Source: Psychrosphaera haliotis
Lineage (GTDB): Bacteria; Pseudomonadota; Gammaproteobacteria; Enterobacterales; Alteromonadaceae
DNA: 64,000 nt
Reading direction: 5' to 3'
NCBI RefSeq assembly: GCF_009728465.1
Contig: NZ_WOCD01000003.1
Location: forward strand, 248,001-312,000
The notes beneath the pieces are model-generated. The model saw nothing but the letters and a program-made list of their open reading frames with translations. It was not told the origin of the DNA and searched no databases. Of this stretch, positions 23,246 through 32,001 are shown in pieces. Each line of letters starts with the position of its first letter. The first letter of the stretch is position 1. The position numbers and the translations under genes were made by a program.

Positions 23246-24613
23246 ATGTTAGATACATTTATCCTGTCGCGGATTCAATTCGCGGCTAATATTAGTTTTC
23301 ATATATTGTTTCCAACCATTACCATCGCCCTATGTTGGTTTTTGCTTTTCTTTAAAATCCGTTTTGACATCACTCAAGACCCAATTTGGATGCGCGCCTA
23401 TCGTTTTTGGGTAAAAGTATTTGCGCTTACTTTTGCATTAGGTGTGGTTAGTGGTATCACCATGTCATTTCAATTTGGCACCAACTGGCCGGGCTTCATG
23501 GAAAAAGTCGGTAATATTGCAGGGCCACTGTTAGGTTACGAAGTACTAACGGCGTTCTTTTTGGAAGCGACATTTTTGGGGATAATGTTGTTTGGCATTA
23601 AAAGAGTTCCGCCCAAAGTACACACATTGGCAACAGCGGTTGTTGCTCTTGGCACGACATTATCTGCATTTTGGATCCTTTCTTTAAATTCGTGGATGCA
23701 AACACCCACAGGTTTTGAAATGAGAGATGGCGTAGCCTACCCGCTTGACTGGTTTGCTATCATTTTTAATCCTTCTTTCCCTTATCGATTCAGCCACATG
23801 CTGATTGCCTCTGGAATAACAGCAAGCTTTTTGGTTGCTGGCATCAGTGCGTATCGTATTTACCGAGGTGACAATAAACGAGCACCAAAGCTGACGTTAA
23901 AAATAGCACTGATAGCCGCTATGGTGTTAACTCCTCTGCAAGCCTTTGTTGGTGATCTTCATGGCTTAAATACGTTGGAACACCAACCTCAAAAAGTCGC
24001 TGCGATGGAAGGTGTATGGGAAACAGAAAGTGGTGTGCCACTATTGTTATTTGCGATTCCTGATGAAGAAACCCGCACAAATCACTTTGAAATTGCTATT
24101 CCAAACTTAGCCAGTTTGATCCTGACTCACGATGCCGATGGCGAAATCAAAGGCTTAAATGAGTTTGTTGGCGAGCACCCACCTGTAAAACCGGTATTTT
24201 ATGCTTTCAGAGTCATGGTTGGTTTAGGCATGTTAATGATCTTGATTGCCTGGTGGTGCGGTATACGTGCAATGCGAAATAAAAACTTGTCTGCGATGCA
24301 GCTAAAAGTGCTTATAGCAATGAGCTTTTCTGGTTGGGTAGCGACTTTAGCCGGCTGGTACGTTACTGAAATTGGCCGACAACCTTACTTAGTATCAAAC
24401 GTGCTCACGGTTGAACAAGCGGTTACGGACATCGCGCCAACGAATGTTGCATTTAGCTTAACCTTGTACTTGCTTTTATACGGCTTCCTACTTTGCGCTT
24501 ATTTATACACAATTTTTGTAATGGCGAATCGCGCCGTTGAAATTGAAGAGATGAAGCCAGAAGTAAGCTCACTAGAAATTCAAACCAACCCAGCAGGAGA
24601 AGCTCATGTTTGA
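23246..24613 (+). CDS. cioA: Cytochrome bd-type ubiquinol oxidase subunit I (CIO type)
   Basis: This 455-residue membrane protein is subunit I of a bd oxidase, which reduces oxygen to water with quinol. Heme ligand His19 is in ISFHILF, the second His is in YRFSHMLIASG (near residue 188), and conserved FQFGTNWPGF, FFLEATF, NSWMQTPTG and GWYVTEIGRQP are present. The quinol-binding Q loop is short, which marks the cyanide-insensitive CioA branch rather than E. coli CydA. The ATG at 23246 follows CGGAG and places His19 as expected; an upstream GTG is rejected. It overlaps cioB by eight bases. Confidence 0.92.
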   Translation: MLDTFILSRIQFAANISFHILFPTITIALCWFLLFFKIRFDITQDPIWMRAYRFWVKVFALTFALGVVSGITMSFQFGTNWPGFMEKVGNIAGPLLGYEVLTAFFLEATFLGIMLFGIKRVPPKVHTLATAVVALGTTLSAFWILSLNSWMQTPTGFEMRDGVAYPLDWFAIIFNPSFPYRFSHMLIASGITASFLVAGISAYRIYRGDNKRAPKLTLKIALIAAMVLTPLQAFVGDLHGLNTLEHQPQKVAAMEGVWETESGVPLLLFAIPDEETRTNHFEIAIPNLASLILTHDADGEIKGLNEFVGEHPPVKPVFYAFRVMVGLGMLMILIAWWCGIRAMRNKNLSAMQLKVLIAMSFSGWVATLAGWYVTEIGRQPYLVSNVLTVEQAVTDIAPTNVAFSLTLYLLLYGFLLCAYLYTIFVMANRAVEIEEMKPEVSSLEIQTNPAGEAHV

Positions 24614-25604
24614 ACAAAATACGTTGGCTATCATTTTTGTTTCACTAATGGGCTTGGCCGTTTTGCTATACGCAATTTTAGATGGTTATGACTTAGGTGT
24701 TGGCATGTTATTACCGCTGCACGATGATAAAAGCGCGGATACTATGATTGCCAGTATCGGGCCATTTTGGGATGCGAATGAAACTTGGCTCGTGTTAGCC
24801 GTTGGCTTGTTGCTAATAGCGTTTCCTGAAGCACATAGTTATATCCTCAAAGAGTTATATATTCCAGCAACATTGTTATTGTTGGGGCTTATTTTACGTG
24901 GTGTGGCGTTTGATTTTAGGGCGAAGGCGAATATTAGTCATAAACCAAGTTGGAATTTCGCTTTTAAGCTCGGCTCTTGGCTAGCTTCGTTTTCTCAAGG
25001 TTATATGCTTGGCTCATACGTAACGGGATTTTCAACGGACACCTTTAGCATTGTATTTGCAATTTTAAGCGGGCTTGGTGTTTGCGCCGCCTATTGTTTT
25101 ATTGGCGCTACCTGGCTTGTTATGAAAACGGAGTCGTCTTTACAAGAGTGGTCGATTAGCATCGCTAAAAAAGCACTGGGCATCGCTTTTACCGGCATTC
25201 TACTTGTTTCATTAACCAACTTAGTATTAAACCCAGAAATTTATGAAAAGTGGTTTACCTGGACGGTAGGTGTGTTTTTCTTACCTATTCCAATTGTGTG
25301 CGCCGTGTTATTTGGTTTTTGCTATAAAGCGCTATCCCAACTTCAAGTAAAACCAGATTTTGGTGCCGGTTACCCGTTTATATTAGCGGCGCTTATTTTT
25401 GTTTTAAGTTTTGTTGGCTTAGGTTACAGCTTTTTCCCATACATTGTTCCTCATCAGATCACCATATGGGAATCCGTGGCCGCCAAAGAGTCACTTAACT
25501 TTTTGCTTTACGGCGCAGTGATTGTTGTTCCTACTATTCTGGCCTATACCGTTTATTCCTATCGAGTATTCTGGGGCAAGGTCCAGGAGTTGCGATACTA
25601 TTAA
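24606..25604 (+). CDS. cioB: Cytochrome bd-type ubiquinol oxidase subunit II
   Basis: A 332-residue membrane protein with the subunit II signature AILDGYDLGVGMLLPL at residues 23-38, GPFWDANETWLVL (about 52-64) and LKELYIPATLLLLGLILRGVAFDFR. It pairs with CioA, with which its gene overlaps by eight bases. I find no small CydX-like gene behind it, which is usual for CIO operons. The stop codon falls inside the first unit of a 15-bp repeat. Confidence 0.92.
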   Translation: MFEQNTLAIIFVSLMGLAVLLYAILDGYDLGVGMLLPLHDDKSADTMIASIGPFWDANETWLVLAVGLLLIAFPEAHSYILKELYIPATLLLLGLILRGVAFDFRAKANISHKPSWNFAFKLGSWLASFSQGYMLGSYVTGFSTDTFSIVFAILSGLGVCAAYCFIGATWLVMKTESSLQEWSISIAKKALGIAFTGILLVSLTNLVLNPEIYEKWFTWTVGVFFLPIPIVCAVLFGFCYKALSQLQVKPDFGAGYPFILAALIFVLSFVGLGYSFFPYIVPHQITIWESVAAKESLNFLLYGAVIVVPTILAYTVYSYRVFWGKVQELRYY

Positions 25605-25647
25605 TTGCGGCGCTCTTAGTTGCGACACTATTAGTTGCGTGGCGCAG
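25590..25647 (+). repeat. 15-bp tandem repeat across the cioB stop
   Basis: Units TTGCGATACTATTAA (25590-25604), TTGCGGCGCTCTTAG and TTGCGACACTATTAG follow directly, with a partial fourth unit from 25635. The first unit is the last five codons of cioB including its stop, and every full unit ends in an in-frame TAA or TAG. Confidence 0.8.
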
Positions 25648-25727
25648 CTCTCTGCAAGTAATAGCAAACAAGGTGGGCTTCAAATGCAGAAGATAAAAAG
25701 TTGATCTATGAGAGTCAGTGTCTATAA

Positions 25728-25772
25728 GTAGAGGCTCGAAAAGTAGAAGTTCTAAAGGTAGAAGTTCTAAAC
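25728..25772 (+). repeat. 15-bp tandem repeat, three units
   Basis: GTAGAGGCTCGAAAA, GTAGAAGTTCTAAAG and GTAGAAGTTCTAAAC follow each other in register in the space between cioB and the next gene. Confidence 0.75.
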
Positions 25773-25782
25773 ATGAAAGTTA

Positions 25783-25812
25783 AAAGGCAGGCTAAAGAAT
25801 ACCTGCCTTTGC
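25783..25812 (+). terminator. Probable terminator of the cio operon
   Basis: AAAGGCAGG and CCTGCCTTT form a 9-bp stem with a 10-base loop, followed by the moderately T-rich GCTTTGTTTC. Confidence 0.65.
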
Positions 25813-25874
25813 TTTGTTTCTCATGTTTTGCGTATTTGATATAATCTCAAAACGTTCTATTAAGAAACCATCAA

Positions 25875-26717
25875 ATGTATTTACCTAAAAACTGCCGCGT
25901 AATAACCGTTGGCGACGGAGACTTAAGTTTCTCTAGAGCATTATTGGCTCATGTATCGCCTAATAATCTAATTGCATCAACTTACGACAGTGAATCAGTA
26001 CTTAGAAATAAATACAAACATAACGCCTTGGATGATTTGTTGAATGCCGGTGTCGCCGTATTCCACGATATTGATATAACTAATTTAGAAAGTGTTAAAC
26101 AGTTACCTCAAGAGCAGGCCGATATTGTTATTTTTAATCACCCTCTTGTGCCTACGCAAAAAACTTATGCGCAATATCAAAAAGAACGTAATAAAACTGC
26201 GAACCTACTAAATAGGAACTTGTTGTATCACTTTATAAAACACAGCTTTGATGTTTTGTTATCGAGCAGCGGCGAACGTCTATGTTATATCACCACTAAG
26301 TCAGTGAAGCCTTATAGTCACTGGCACATTGAGACCAGCTTAACCCCTTTGGTTTTAACCCCTTTAGTTTTAACCCCTTTGGTTACAGCCTCAAGTGATT
26401 CCAAAAATAGCGTTGAGTTTTTAGGTAGTGAAGCCTTTAACGTGTCTTTATTTAAAAACTACTTAATTCGTAATGTAGATAGAGACAAGTGCGTTAAACA
26501 TGAGGCGAGTGATATTTACGTCTATTCCGACAATAACGAGCACAACATTAAATCGAGACTAACGTCATTTCAGTATGACCAAGAAGGCTATTGTCCACTT
26601 TGTAGAAAAGGTCCATTTGCCAACCAAGCAGACTGGGAACTTCACAAAAACACTCGCATTCACAAAGCTCAGTGGCAATATCACTTAGATTGGCAGCAAC
26701 ATAAGAGCGATCTATAG
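25875..26717 (+). CDS. BMT5-like (DUF2431) methyltransferase-fold protein with C2H2 zinc finger
   Basis: The 280-residue protein opens with ITVGDGDLSFSRAL (residues 10-23), the signature of the DUF2431/BMT5 family; the yeast member methylates uridine N3 in 25S rRNA. IVIFNHPLV near residue 90 corresponds to the later motif. Residues 240-263 carry CPLC and, 13 residues on, H-x5-H, a C2H2 zinc finger. Residues 156-170 are three exact copies of LTPLV, encoded by a 15-bp repeat. Bacterial members are little studied, so RNA methylation is inference. Confidence 0.75.
   Translation: MYLPKNCRVITVGDGDLSFSRALLAHVSPNNLIASTYDSESVLRNKYKHNALDDLLNAGVAVFHDIDITNLESVKQLPQEQADIVIFNHPLVPTQKTYAQYQKERNKTANLLNRNLLYHFIKHSFDVLLSSSGERLCYITTKSVKPYSHWHIETSLTPLVLTPLVLTPLVTASSDSKNSVEFLGSEAFNVSLFKNYLIRNVDRDKCVKHEASDIYVYSDNNEHNIKSRLTSFQYDQEGYCPLCRKGPFANQADWELHKNTRIHKAQWQYHLDWQQHKSDL
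26340..26384 (+). repeat. In-frame 15-bp repeat, three units
   Basis: TTAACCCCTTTGGTT occurs three times (one base differs in the middle copy), encoding LTPLV three times without breaking the frame. It looks like a recent slippage expansion. Confidence 0.9.
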
Positions 26718-26743
26718 GCCTTGCCTGCTATATTGCCTAGTGC

Positions 26744-27361
26744 CTAGGCTTGCGGCGTTGCGTGTAAAAGCGCTTCTTTTATGCGACGTTCGTGGTTTGC
26801 TTGCCATTCTTCTAACGACATCTTTTGTTCTGCACCAGCCTTTTTTTTCGCTTTTTCATAGACCTCTGATGCTGTGTATTGCGGTATAACTGCAATACCT
26901 TCTGAGTCGGCAACTATAATATCGCCGGGGTTTACCGTGACACCGCCACACACAATAGGTTGGTTTAAAGGCAACTTGGCTTTTTTACTGCCTGGCACAG
27001 GAAACACGCCCTTAGCAAATACCGGAAAAGCGTTCTCTTTAATTTCCTCAACATCACGCACCACACCATCAACCACAAAGCCTTTGATACCGCGTTTTTG
27101 TGCTACGGCACATACATTCCCACCCGCAACAGCAAAGTCGGTATCAACACCATCCACAACAATAATCGAGCCTTTTGGAGCTTCATAAATTGCCGCATGC
27201 ATCATCAAGTGGTCGCCCGCAATTAACTGAACCGTAAAAGCTGGCCCTGCAATTCTGTTGGGGGGTTGCAAAAGAGAATGTATTGAAAAGTTGATGAACT
27301 GCGTCCGAGGTAACACATTTGCATAATCTGTTGGTGACAATGACTCAAATACCTTTCCCAT
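26744..27361 (-). CDS. RraA-family protein
   Basis: The 205-residue protein has the RraA/HMG-aldolase fold: LQPPNRIAGPAFTVQLIAGDHLMMHAAIYEAPKGSIIVVDGV, then GGNVCAVAQKRGIKGFVVDGVVRDVEEI and GDIIVADSEGIAVIP. Family members are either RNase E inhibitors (RraA) or 4-carboxy-4-hydroxy-2-oxoadipate/HMG aldolases. The D-x20-R-D pattern (GVVRDVEEI) is present in the aldolases, and the C-terminal tail is longer than in E. coli RraA (161 residues), so an enzyme role is at least as likely. Confidence 0.8.
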   Translation of the reverse strand: MGKVFESLSPTDYANVLPRTQFINFSIHSLLQPPNRIAGPAFTVQLIAGDHLMMHAAIYEAPKGSIIVVDGVDTDFAVAGGNVCAVAQKRGIKGFVVDGVVRDVEEIKENAFPVFAKGVFPVPGSKKAKLPLNQPIVCGGVTVNPGDIIVADSEGIAVIPQYTASEVYEKAKKKAGAEQKMSLEEWQANHERRIKEALLHATPQA

Positions 27362-27825
27362 TTTACATTTTCTCCTTTTTGAACGGTGGCTTGCCGTAAA
27401 CTAGCGACTTAACAATAGTGCTCTAGTTAAGGCGCTTAATAATTTATAACATCTTTGTGCTTATTTGATAAAGCCGAAGATGAGTGAATTTATGTTTCTT
27501 CTAATGAACCACTTTATGTTTCACCTAATAAATCATCTAACTTATATATCGTATTTTCTGAAGCATTGTTTTTGTTAAGTACTTTTTAGCAGGTACTTTT
27601 ATAACTGCTTTAGGTTAAAAGCTTTTGCTAATGTTCTTTAATTAAAAATTCCTGCTAAACACATTATTGAGCAAACAATCCTTTAATATCGCTCTTCTTC
27701 GCTCACTACGCCCTATCACTGTGATATAATTTTGTTAATCAACAAAGGCACTGTGCAGCTAAGGTACTAAACTCAATCAGTACCCTACTATGCCTTTCCA
27801 ACAGAACTCTATTTGGACCCCAAAC
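27362..27825. other. Intergenic region with a 24-bp repeat
   Basis: The 464-bp gap between two divergently transcribed genes holds no ORF I can support. A 24-bp unit beginning TTTATGTTTC is tandemly repeated at 27489-27512 and 27513-27536 with a few differences. The rest is AT-rich and probably holds both promoters. Confidence 0.6.
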
Positions 27826-28164
27826 ATGTCAGACAAGTTTTTTTTCAAAGGTCGTCAAGACGCACGACAAAACCATATAAAAAGCTACCAACCTAAAGTG
27901 TCACAAAAAGCAGGAAGTAAAAAGTATCCTTTGGAACTTGTTGTTACTTCGGAAGAAAGAAAAAAAGAAATTGAACAACAACTTAGCGAACACGAGTTAT
28001 TTGCGAATATTGAAGTAAACACTACTGAAAACGCTCAAGAATCGATAGAGCAGCTCTCTACATTGCTAAATAAAGCCACTACTGTGACTGTTGAGAAAAC
28101 ACCATCTCGTAACGATCCTTGTCTTTGTGGTAGCGGCAAAAAATACAAAAAATGCTGCGGATAA
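27826..28164 (+). CDS. SEC-C metal-binding motif protein, PBPRA1643 type
   Basis: The 112-residue product starts [21 protein letters not shown] and ends with the SEC-C zinc motif [17 protein letters not shown] (CxC...CC). This order matches a small gammaproteobacterial family (TIGR04102). SEC-C motifs bind zinc and, in SecA, contact SecB and ribosomes; the role of the stand-alone protein is unknown. The ATG at 27826 is chosen over 27790 because the family begins with MSDKFFFKG. Confidence 0.85.
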   Translation: MSDKFFFKGRQDARQNHIKSYQPKVSQKAGSKKYPLELVVTSEERKKEIEQQLSEHELFANIEVNTTENAQESIEQLSTLLNKATTVTVEKTPSRNDPCLCGSGKKYKKCCG

Positions 28165-28187
28165 AGTAAAACATTTCCCTTGGCAGA

Positions 28188-28220
28188 CAAAAGCCCGATC
28201 TAGTTGATTGGGCTTTTTAG
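28188..28220 (+). terminator. Terminator after the SEC-C gene
   Basis: AAAAGCCCGATC and GATTGGGCTTTTT pair (one G-T pair) around a 5-base loop and end in a T run. Confidence 0.8.
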
Positions 28221-28327
28221 GTTTTATAGCACTTCAATGCAAGTGTTGGTTAATAGCCCGGTTCGTCATCTAAAATAAAATGTTACTCTACCGACCTATT
28301 CAACTTACTCATTTTAAGGCTCTGCAA

Positions 28328-29000
28328 ATGCAACCGCAATCCGACCCTTTCATCGTTCCTGCTTGCTTAGAAGATATTCAGGTTGAATATGAAGACCCTG
28401 ATTTTATTGTAATCAACAAACCTTCTAAATTGTTGAGCTTATCGGGTAAACATCCACTGAACAAAGACTCCGTTCACCATCGCATAGCCCAGCAATACCC
28501 CACTGCAACCTTGATTCACCGACTGGATTTTGGCACTTCTGGATTGATGTTACTGGCGTTAAACAAAGATACTAACAAGCAGCTTTGTGATCAGTTTGCA
28601 GCGAGGAGTGTGAAAAAAGAGTACCAAGCAATATTGAATGGGCAATTAGCCGAAACTCAAGGTGAGATTACCTTTCCGTTGATTAAAGATGCCGATGGGT
28701 TTCCGTTACAAAAGATCTGCTACGAGACTGGAAAGCCGGCCACCAGCCGTTACGAAGTGCTGAGTTATAATTCAGATAACAACACGTCGCGTGTTAAATT
28801 TGAGCCTATAACCGGTCGAAACACACCAATTACGATTGCATAGTATGGCTATTAGGCACCCTATTATTGGTTGTGATCTTTATGACTTAGAAGATTCTTA
28901 TTTTAAGGCTGAGCGACTCATGCTGCATGCCACATACTTGTCGTTTTCTCACCCTAAGTCGAATGAGACCCTGCACTTTTATTCAGCTAGTCCATTCTGA
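28328..29000 (+). pseudogene. rluA: rluA-like pseudouridine synthase, frameshifted
   Basis: The product resembles E. coli RluA (pseudouridine in 23S rRNA and some tRNAs). The catalytic HRLDFGTSG is intact, and FPLQKICYETGKPATSRYEV matches. The frame breaks after FEPITGR: the DNA has GGTCGAAACACACC where the family needs GGTCGAACACACC. Removing one A at 28819-28821 restores THQLRLHSMAIRHPIIGCDLYD and a normal end at 29000. As read, the frame stops early at 28843 and lacks the last conserved strand. Either a true recent mutation or a base-calling error. Confidence 0.85.
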
Positions 29001-29179
29001 GGTTGTCATTTCGAAACAGACAAGAGGTTTAAAACGTAAAGCTGCATCGTGTTAATCCATGGAACTTTTGTTCGATAAACAATAAGAATTAGGCCACATA
29101 TTCAAGCAATTAAAAAAACGCTAACCATTAAAAACGTCATATGTGACATCTCACCTTTCTATTTTATTTTTTTATGATT

Positions 29180-29731
29180 TTACTTTTTAGAAAACAGCAT
29201 ACGTTTAAATGTGTTATCAGCCAGAATGTAGTGATGAAATAATGCTGCCGCGGCATGTGCAGCTATTAAGTAATAACCTGCTTCACCCGCGATTTCGTGT
29301 ATTTCTTTAATAGTTTTAGCAAGCTCTCTATTTTCACTTACTAGTGCGGGGAGCTCTAGACCAAAAAATGGGACGGGTTTACCGACCATACTTAATATCA
29401 ACCAGCCAGCGATTGGCATGACAAGCATAAAAACATAAAGCATTATGTGTGCAAATTTAGCGAAGTTACTCTGCCACTTTTTAGGTTTAGGTTGTATTAC
29501 AGGAGCCGGTCCTGCTAACACTCGCACAACTAACCTAACACTTACTAAAGCCAACACAGATAAACCCAACATAAAATGCCACATTTTAAAGGCATCACGG
29601 GTTTCAGTACCCTTATCAAATAGTTCTCTGAGCTCAATACTGCCAAAAACAGCGACAATTAAAATAAACATAAGCCAATGTAACGCAATGGAGAAGGTGT
29701 TGTAATGAGTTGTTGAATTCTTAATATTCAT
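29180..29731 (-). CDS. Cytochrome b561 family protein
   Basis: A 183-residue protein with four membrane helices and the heme-ligand histidines of the CybB/b561 family: IALHWLMF (helix 1), MWHFMLG (helix 2), then EIHEIAGEAGYYLIAAHAAAALFHHYI (helix 4). It is likely a di-heme inner-membrane electron carrier between quinol and a partner. The ATG at 29731 follows AAAGGAGCATC; the longer frame from 29752 is not needed. Confidence 0.9.
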   Translation of the reverse strand: MNIKNSTTHYNTFSIALHWLMFILIVAVFGSIELRELFDKGTETRDAFKMWHFMLGLSVLALVSVRLVVRVLAGPAPVIQPKPKKWQSNFAKFAHIMLYVFMLVMPIAGWLILSMVGKPVPFFGLELPALVSENRELAKTIKEIHEIAGEAGYYLIAAHAAAALFHHYILADNTFKRMLFSKK

Positions 29732-29927
29732 GATGCTCCTTTTGTAAAGCAACGTATTTAGCTAAGAGGTTACTTTATGCATAACAAGTTTGCATTATTA
29801 GTATCGTGCATAATCATTCTTCGTTTCATGATCTAAAACACACAACGAGCAGCTTTTAATCGCACCGTTTGCTTTTTAACGGCTAATTTAATGTAGTCGG
29901 TGAAACTTAAAGTAAACTTAGCCGAAC

Positions 29928-29957
29928 AAAAAAGCCCCACCAATTGGCAGGGCTTCT
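29928..29957 (-). terminator. Terminator of the yebC-like gene
   Basis: Read on the minus strand, AAGCCC and GGGCTT form a stem with the additional pairing GCCAATTGGT in between, followed by TTTTTTG. Confidence 0.75.
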
Positions 29958-30040
29958 CTAAATTTTTGTCGTTTTGAAATTTAAGATGTCTTTTATTAAT
30001 TGAGTAGCTAAGCTTTAAAAAACTTGCTTACTAGAAACAA

Positions 30041-30763
30041 TTAGCCTTCGATTTCTGCATTGTGATAAACGTCTTGCACGTCTTCACAATTTTCAAGCAT
30101 GTCCATGAATTTCTCAAACATGGCTACGTCGTCACCTGTCACTGGAGTTGTTGTTTGTGGTTCCCAAGAGATTTCTTGAACATCAAAATCAACGCCTTCG
30201 AATGACTCTTCCAACGCGGTTTTTACGTTATTGTATTCTGTGTGTGGTGCAGTTACGGTAATTTTACCTTCTTCACTTTCAACGTCTGTAACGTCAACAT
30301 CTGCCATCATTAGCGCTTCTAAAACTTCATCTTCGTCATTGCCATCAAAAACAAAAATGGCAACGTGATCAAACATGTGAGCTGCAGAGCCTTGAGCACC
30401 TAGCTTTGAGTTGGTTTTAGTAAAACTATTACGAACTTCCATGATAGTACGGTTGTTGTTATCTGTTAAACAATCCACGATTACCATGCAGCCACCTGGG
30501 CCAAAACCTTCATATCGAGCTGGAGAGTAATCTTCACCCGCGCCGCCAGCAGCTTTATCAACCGCGTTTTTAATTACGTGTGCAGGAACTTGATCTTTTT
30601 TCGCACGTTCAATGATATTTTTTAATGCAATGTTTGTATCTGGGTCACCGCCGCCGTTTTTAGCAATTACATAGATCTCTTTTCCGTATTTGGAATAGAC
30701 CTTAGTCTTCATATTCGCTGTTTTAGCCATTGATTCTTTGCGGTTTTGGTAAGCTCTTCCCAT
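30041..30763 (-). CDS. YebC/PmpR-family protein, YeeN type
   Basis: The 240-residue protein matches E. coli YeeN throughout: [73 protein letters not shown] and a C-terminal [11 protein letters not shown]. YebC-type proteins were long called DNA-binding regulators; recent work ties the family to translation of difficult sequences. The gene is single and ends at a terminator. Confidence 0.9.
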   Translation of the reverse strand: MGRAYQNRKESMAKTANMKTKVYSKYGKEIYVIAKNGGGDPDTNIALKNIIERAKKDQVPAHVIKNAVDKAAGGAGEDYSPARYEGFGPGGCMVIVDCLTDNNNRTIMEVRNSFTKTNSKLGAQGSAAHMFDHVAIFVFDGNDEDEVLEALMMADVDVTDVESEEGKITVTAPHTEYNNVKTALEESFEGVDFDVQEISWEPQTTTPVTGDDVAMFEKFMDMLENCEDVQDVYHNAEIEG

Positions 30764-31020
30764 CTTAATCTCTTTTTTTATTTGATGATTTTACGCATTG
30801 GTATAGTTTGGCATTATACATAAACGAAAGATTTCGTGCAGTGTTGATAACATTTTTTAAGGTTATTTTTTGATTAATGCTTCAGGTCTATTAAAAATAG
30901 CAAGCTGATTAGGTTGCTAGCAGAATTAGTTACATAAAAACTTTTGTTTTACTTAGGCTAAACTACTGCTATAAGGACAAAAATATCGTAAATCTACGGT
31001 AATATTTGGGAATTCTATAA

Positions 31021-31992
31021 ATGATTAATTGTATGTTGTTGGATGCCAATGGAAATACACTATTTGGCGGCTCTGAACTAGTAGAACAGTGGAAGTCTGA
31101 TGCAACCTGTTCCATTTGGATTGATTTGACGGGAGAGGAGCAAAAGTCTGAAGCTAAACTTCTAACGAGCTTAGGGTGTCACACGTTAGCTATTACCGAT
31201 GCTCAAAGAGACAGACACCCGCCTAAAATTGAGTTATTCAAAGATTATTTGTTCTTGTTGTATCGTGGCATTTATAAAACTCAGCCTGGGTTAATCTTCG
31301 AGCACCTACAAATTAGCTTTTTTATTGGCGAACGTATTTTCATTTCACGTCATGAAAAAGAGTCGACGGCCATCAATGCAATGTTCACTGAAGCTGGAGC
31401 AAAATACTTAAAACGAAGCCCTATTCATTTAGCGACCAGAATATTTCACCACAGCTGTGGCCTCTATTTAACTGAACTTTTAGACTTTGAGACAGAACTA
31501 GAGAGTTTGGAAGATCAGTTTCAAAACAAAGGTTCAGACTCGTTAATGCGAGATATAACAACTTATCGGTCTAGGCTGGTAAAGCTTCGTCGTGCATTTA
31601 GCTACCATGTAAATATTGGTAAAGCATTGGCGTCTTACATTGATGATGAAGATACTCAGCTTATAACCAACAAAGAGACTCACACAATTAACGACCTAAA
31701 CGAGCGTTTGGATAGGCTATTAAGCTTGTCTCAACTTTACTACGACATTTGTGGCGATCTTGTTGATGGTTACCTTTCTGTAACCTCTCACCAACTAAAT
31801 GCAACGATGCGGGTTTTAACTGTCATTACCGCGGTATTTGTTCCGCTTAGCTTTTTAGCTGGACTGTATGGGATGAATTTTGACTATATTCCCGAACTCA
31901 AGGTGGAAAACGGATACTTTATTTTGATTGGCGTCATGCTCACTATCGCCGTTGGTTTGATTGGGCTATTCAAAAAGAAAAACTGGTTATAG
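31021..31992 (+). CDS. CorA/ZntB-family metal ion transporter
   Basis: The 323-residue protein has a large N-terminal cytosolic domain, a long helix and two C-terminal membrane helices joined by the loop YGMNFDYIPEL, with the GMN motif of CorA. It should form a pentameric divalent-cation channel (Mg2+, or Zn2+ for ZntB-like members). The mscS-like gene follows after nine bases, so the two are probably cotranscribed. Confidence 0.88.
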   Translation: MINCMLLDANGNTLFGGSELVEQWKSDATCSIWIDLTGEEQKSEAKLLTSLGCHTLAITDAQRDRHPPKIELFKDYLFLLYRGIYKTQPGLIFEHLQISFFIGERIFISRHEKESTAINAMFTEAGAKYLKRSPIHLATRIFHHSCGLYLTELLDFETELESLEDQFQNKGSDSLMRDITTYRSRLVKLRRAFSYHVNIGKALASYIDDEDTQLITNKETHTINDLNERLDRLLSLSQLYYDICGDLVDGYLSVTSHQLNATMRVLTVITAVFVPLSFLAGLYGMNFDYIPELKVENGYFILIGVMLTIAVGLIGLFKKKNWL

Positions 31993-32001
31993 GAAAAGCA
32001 A

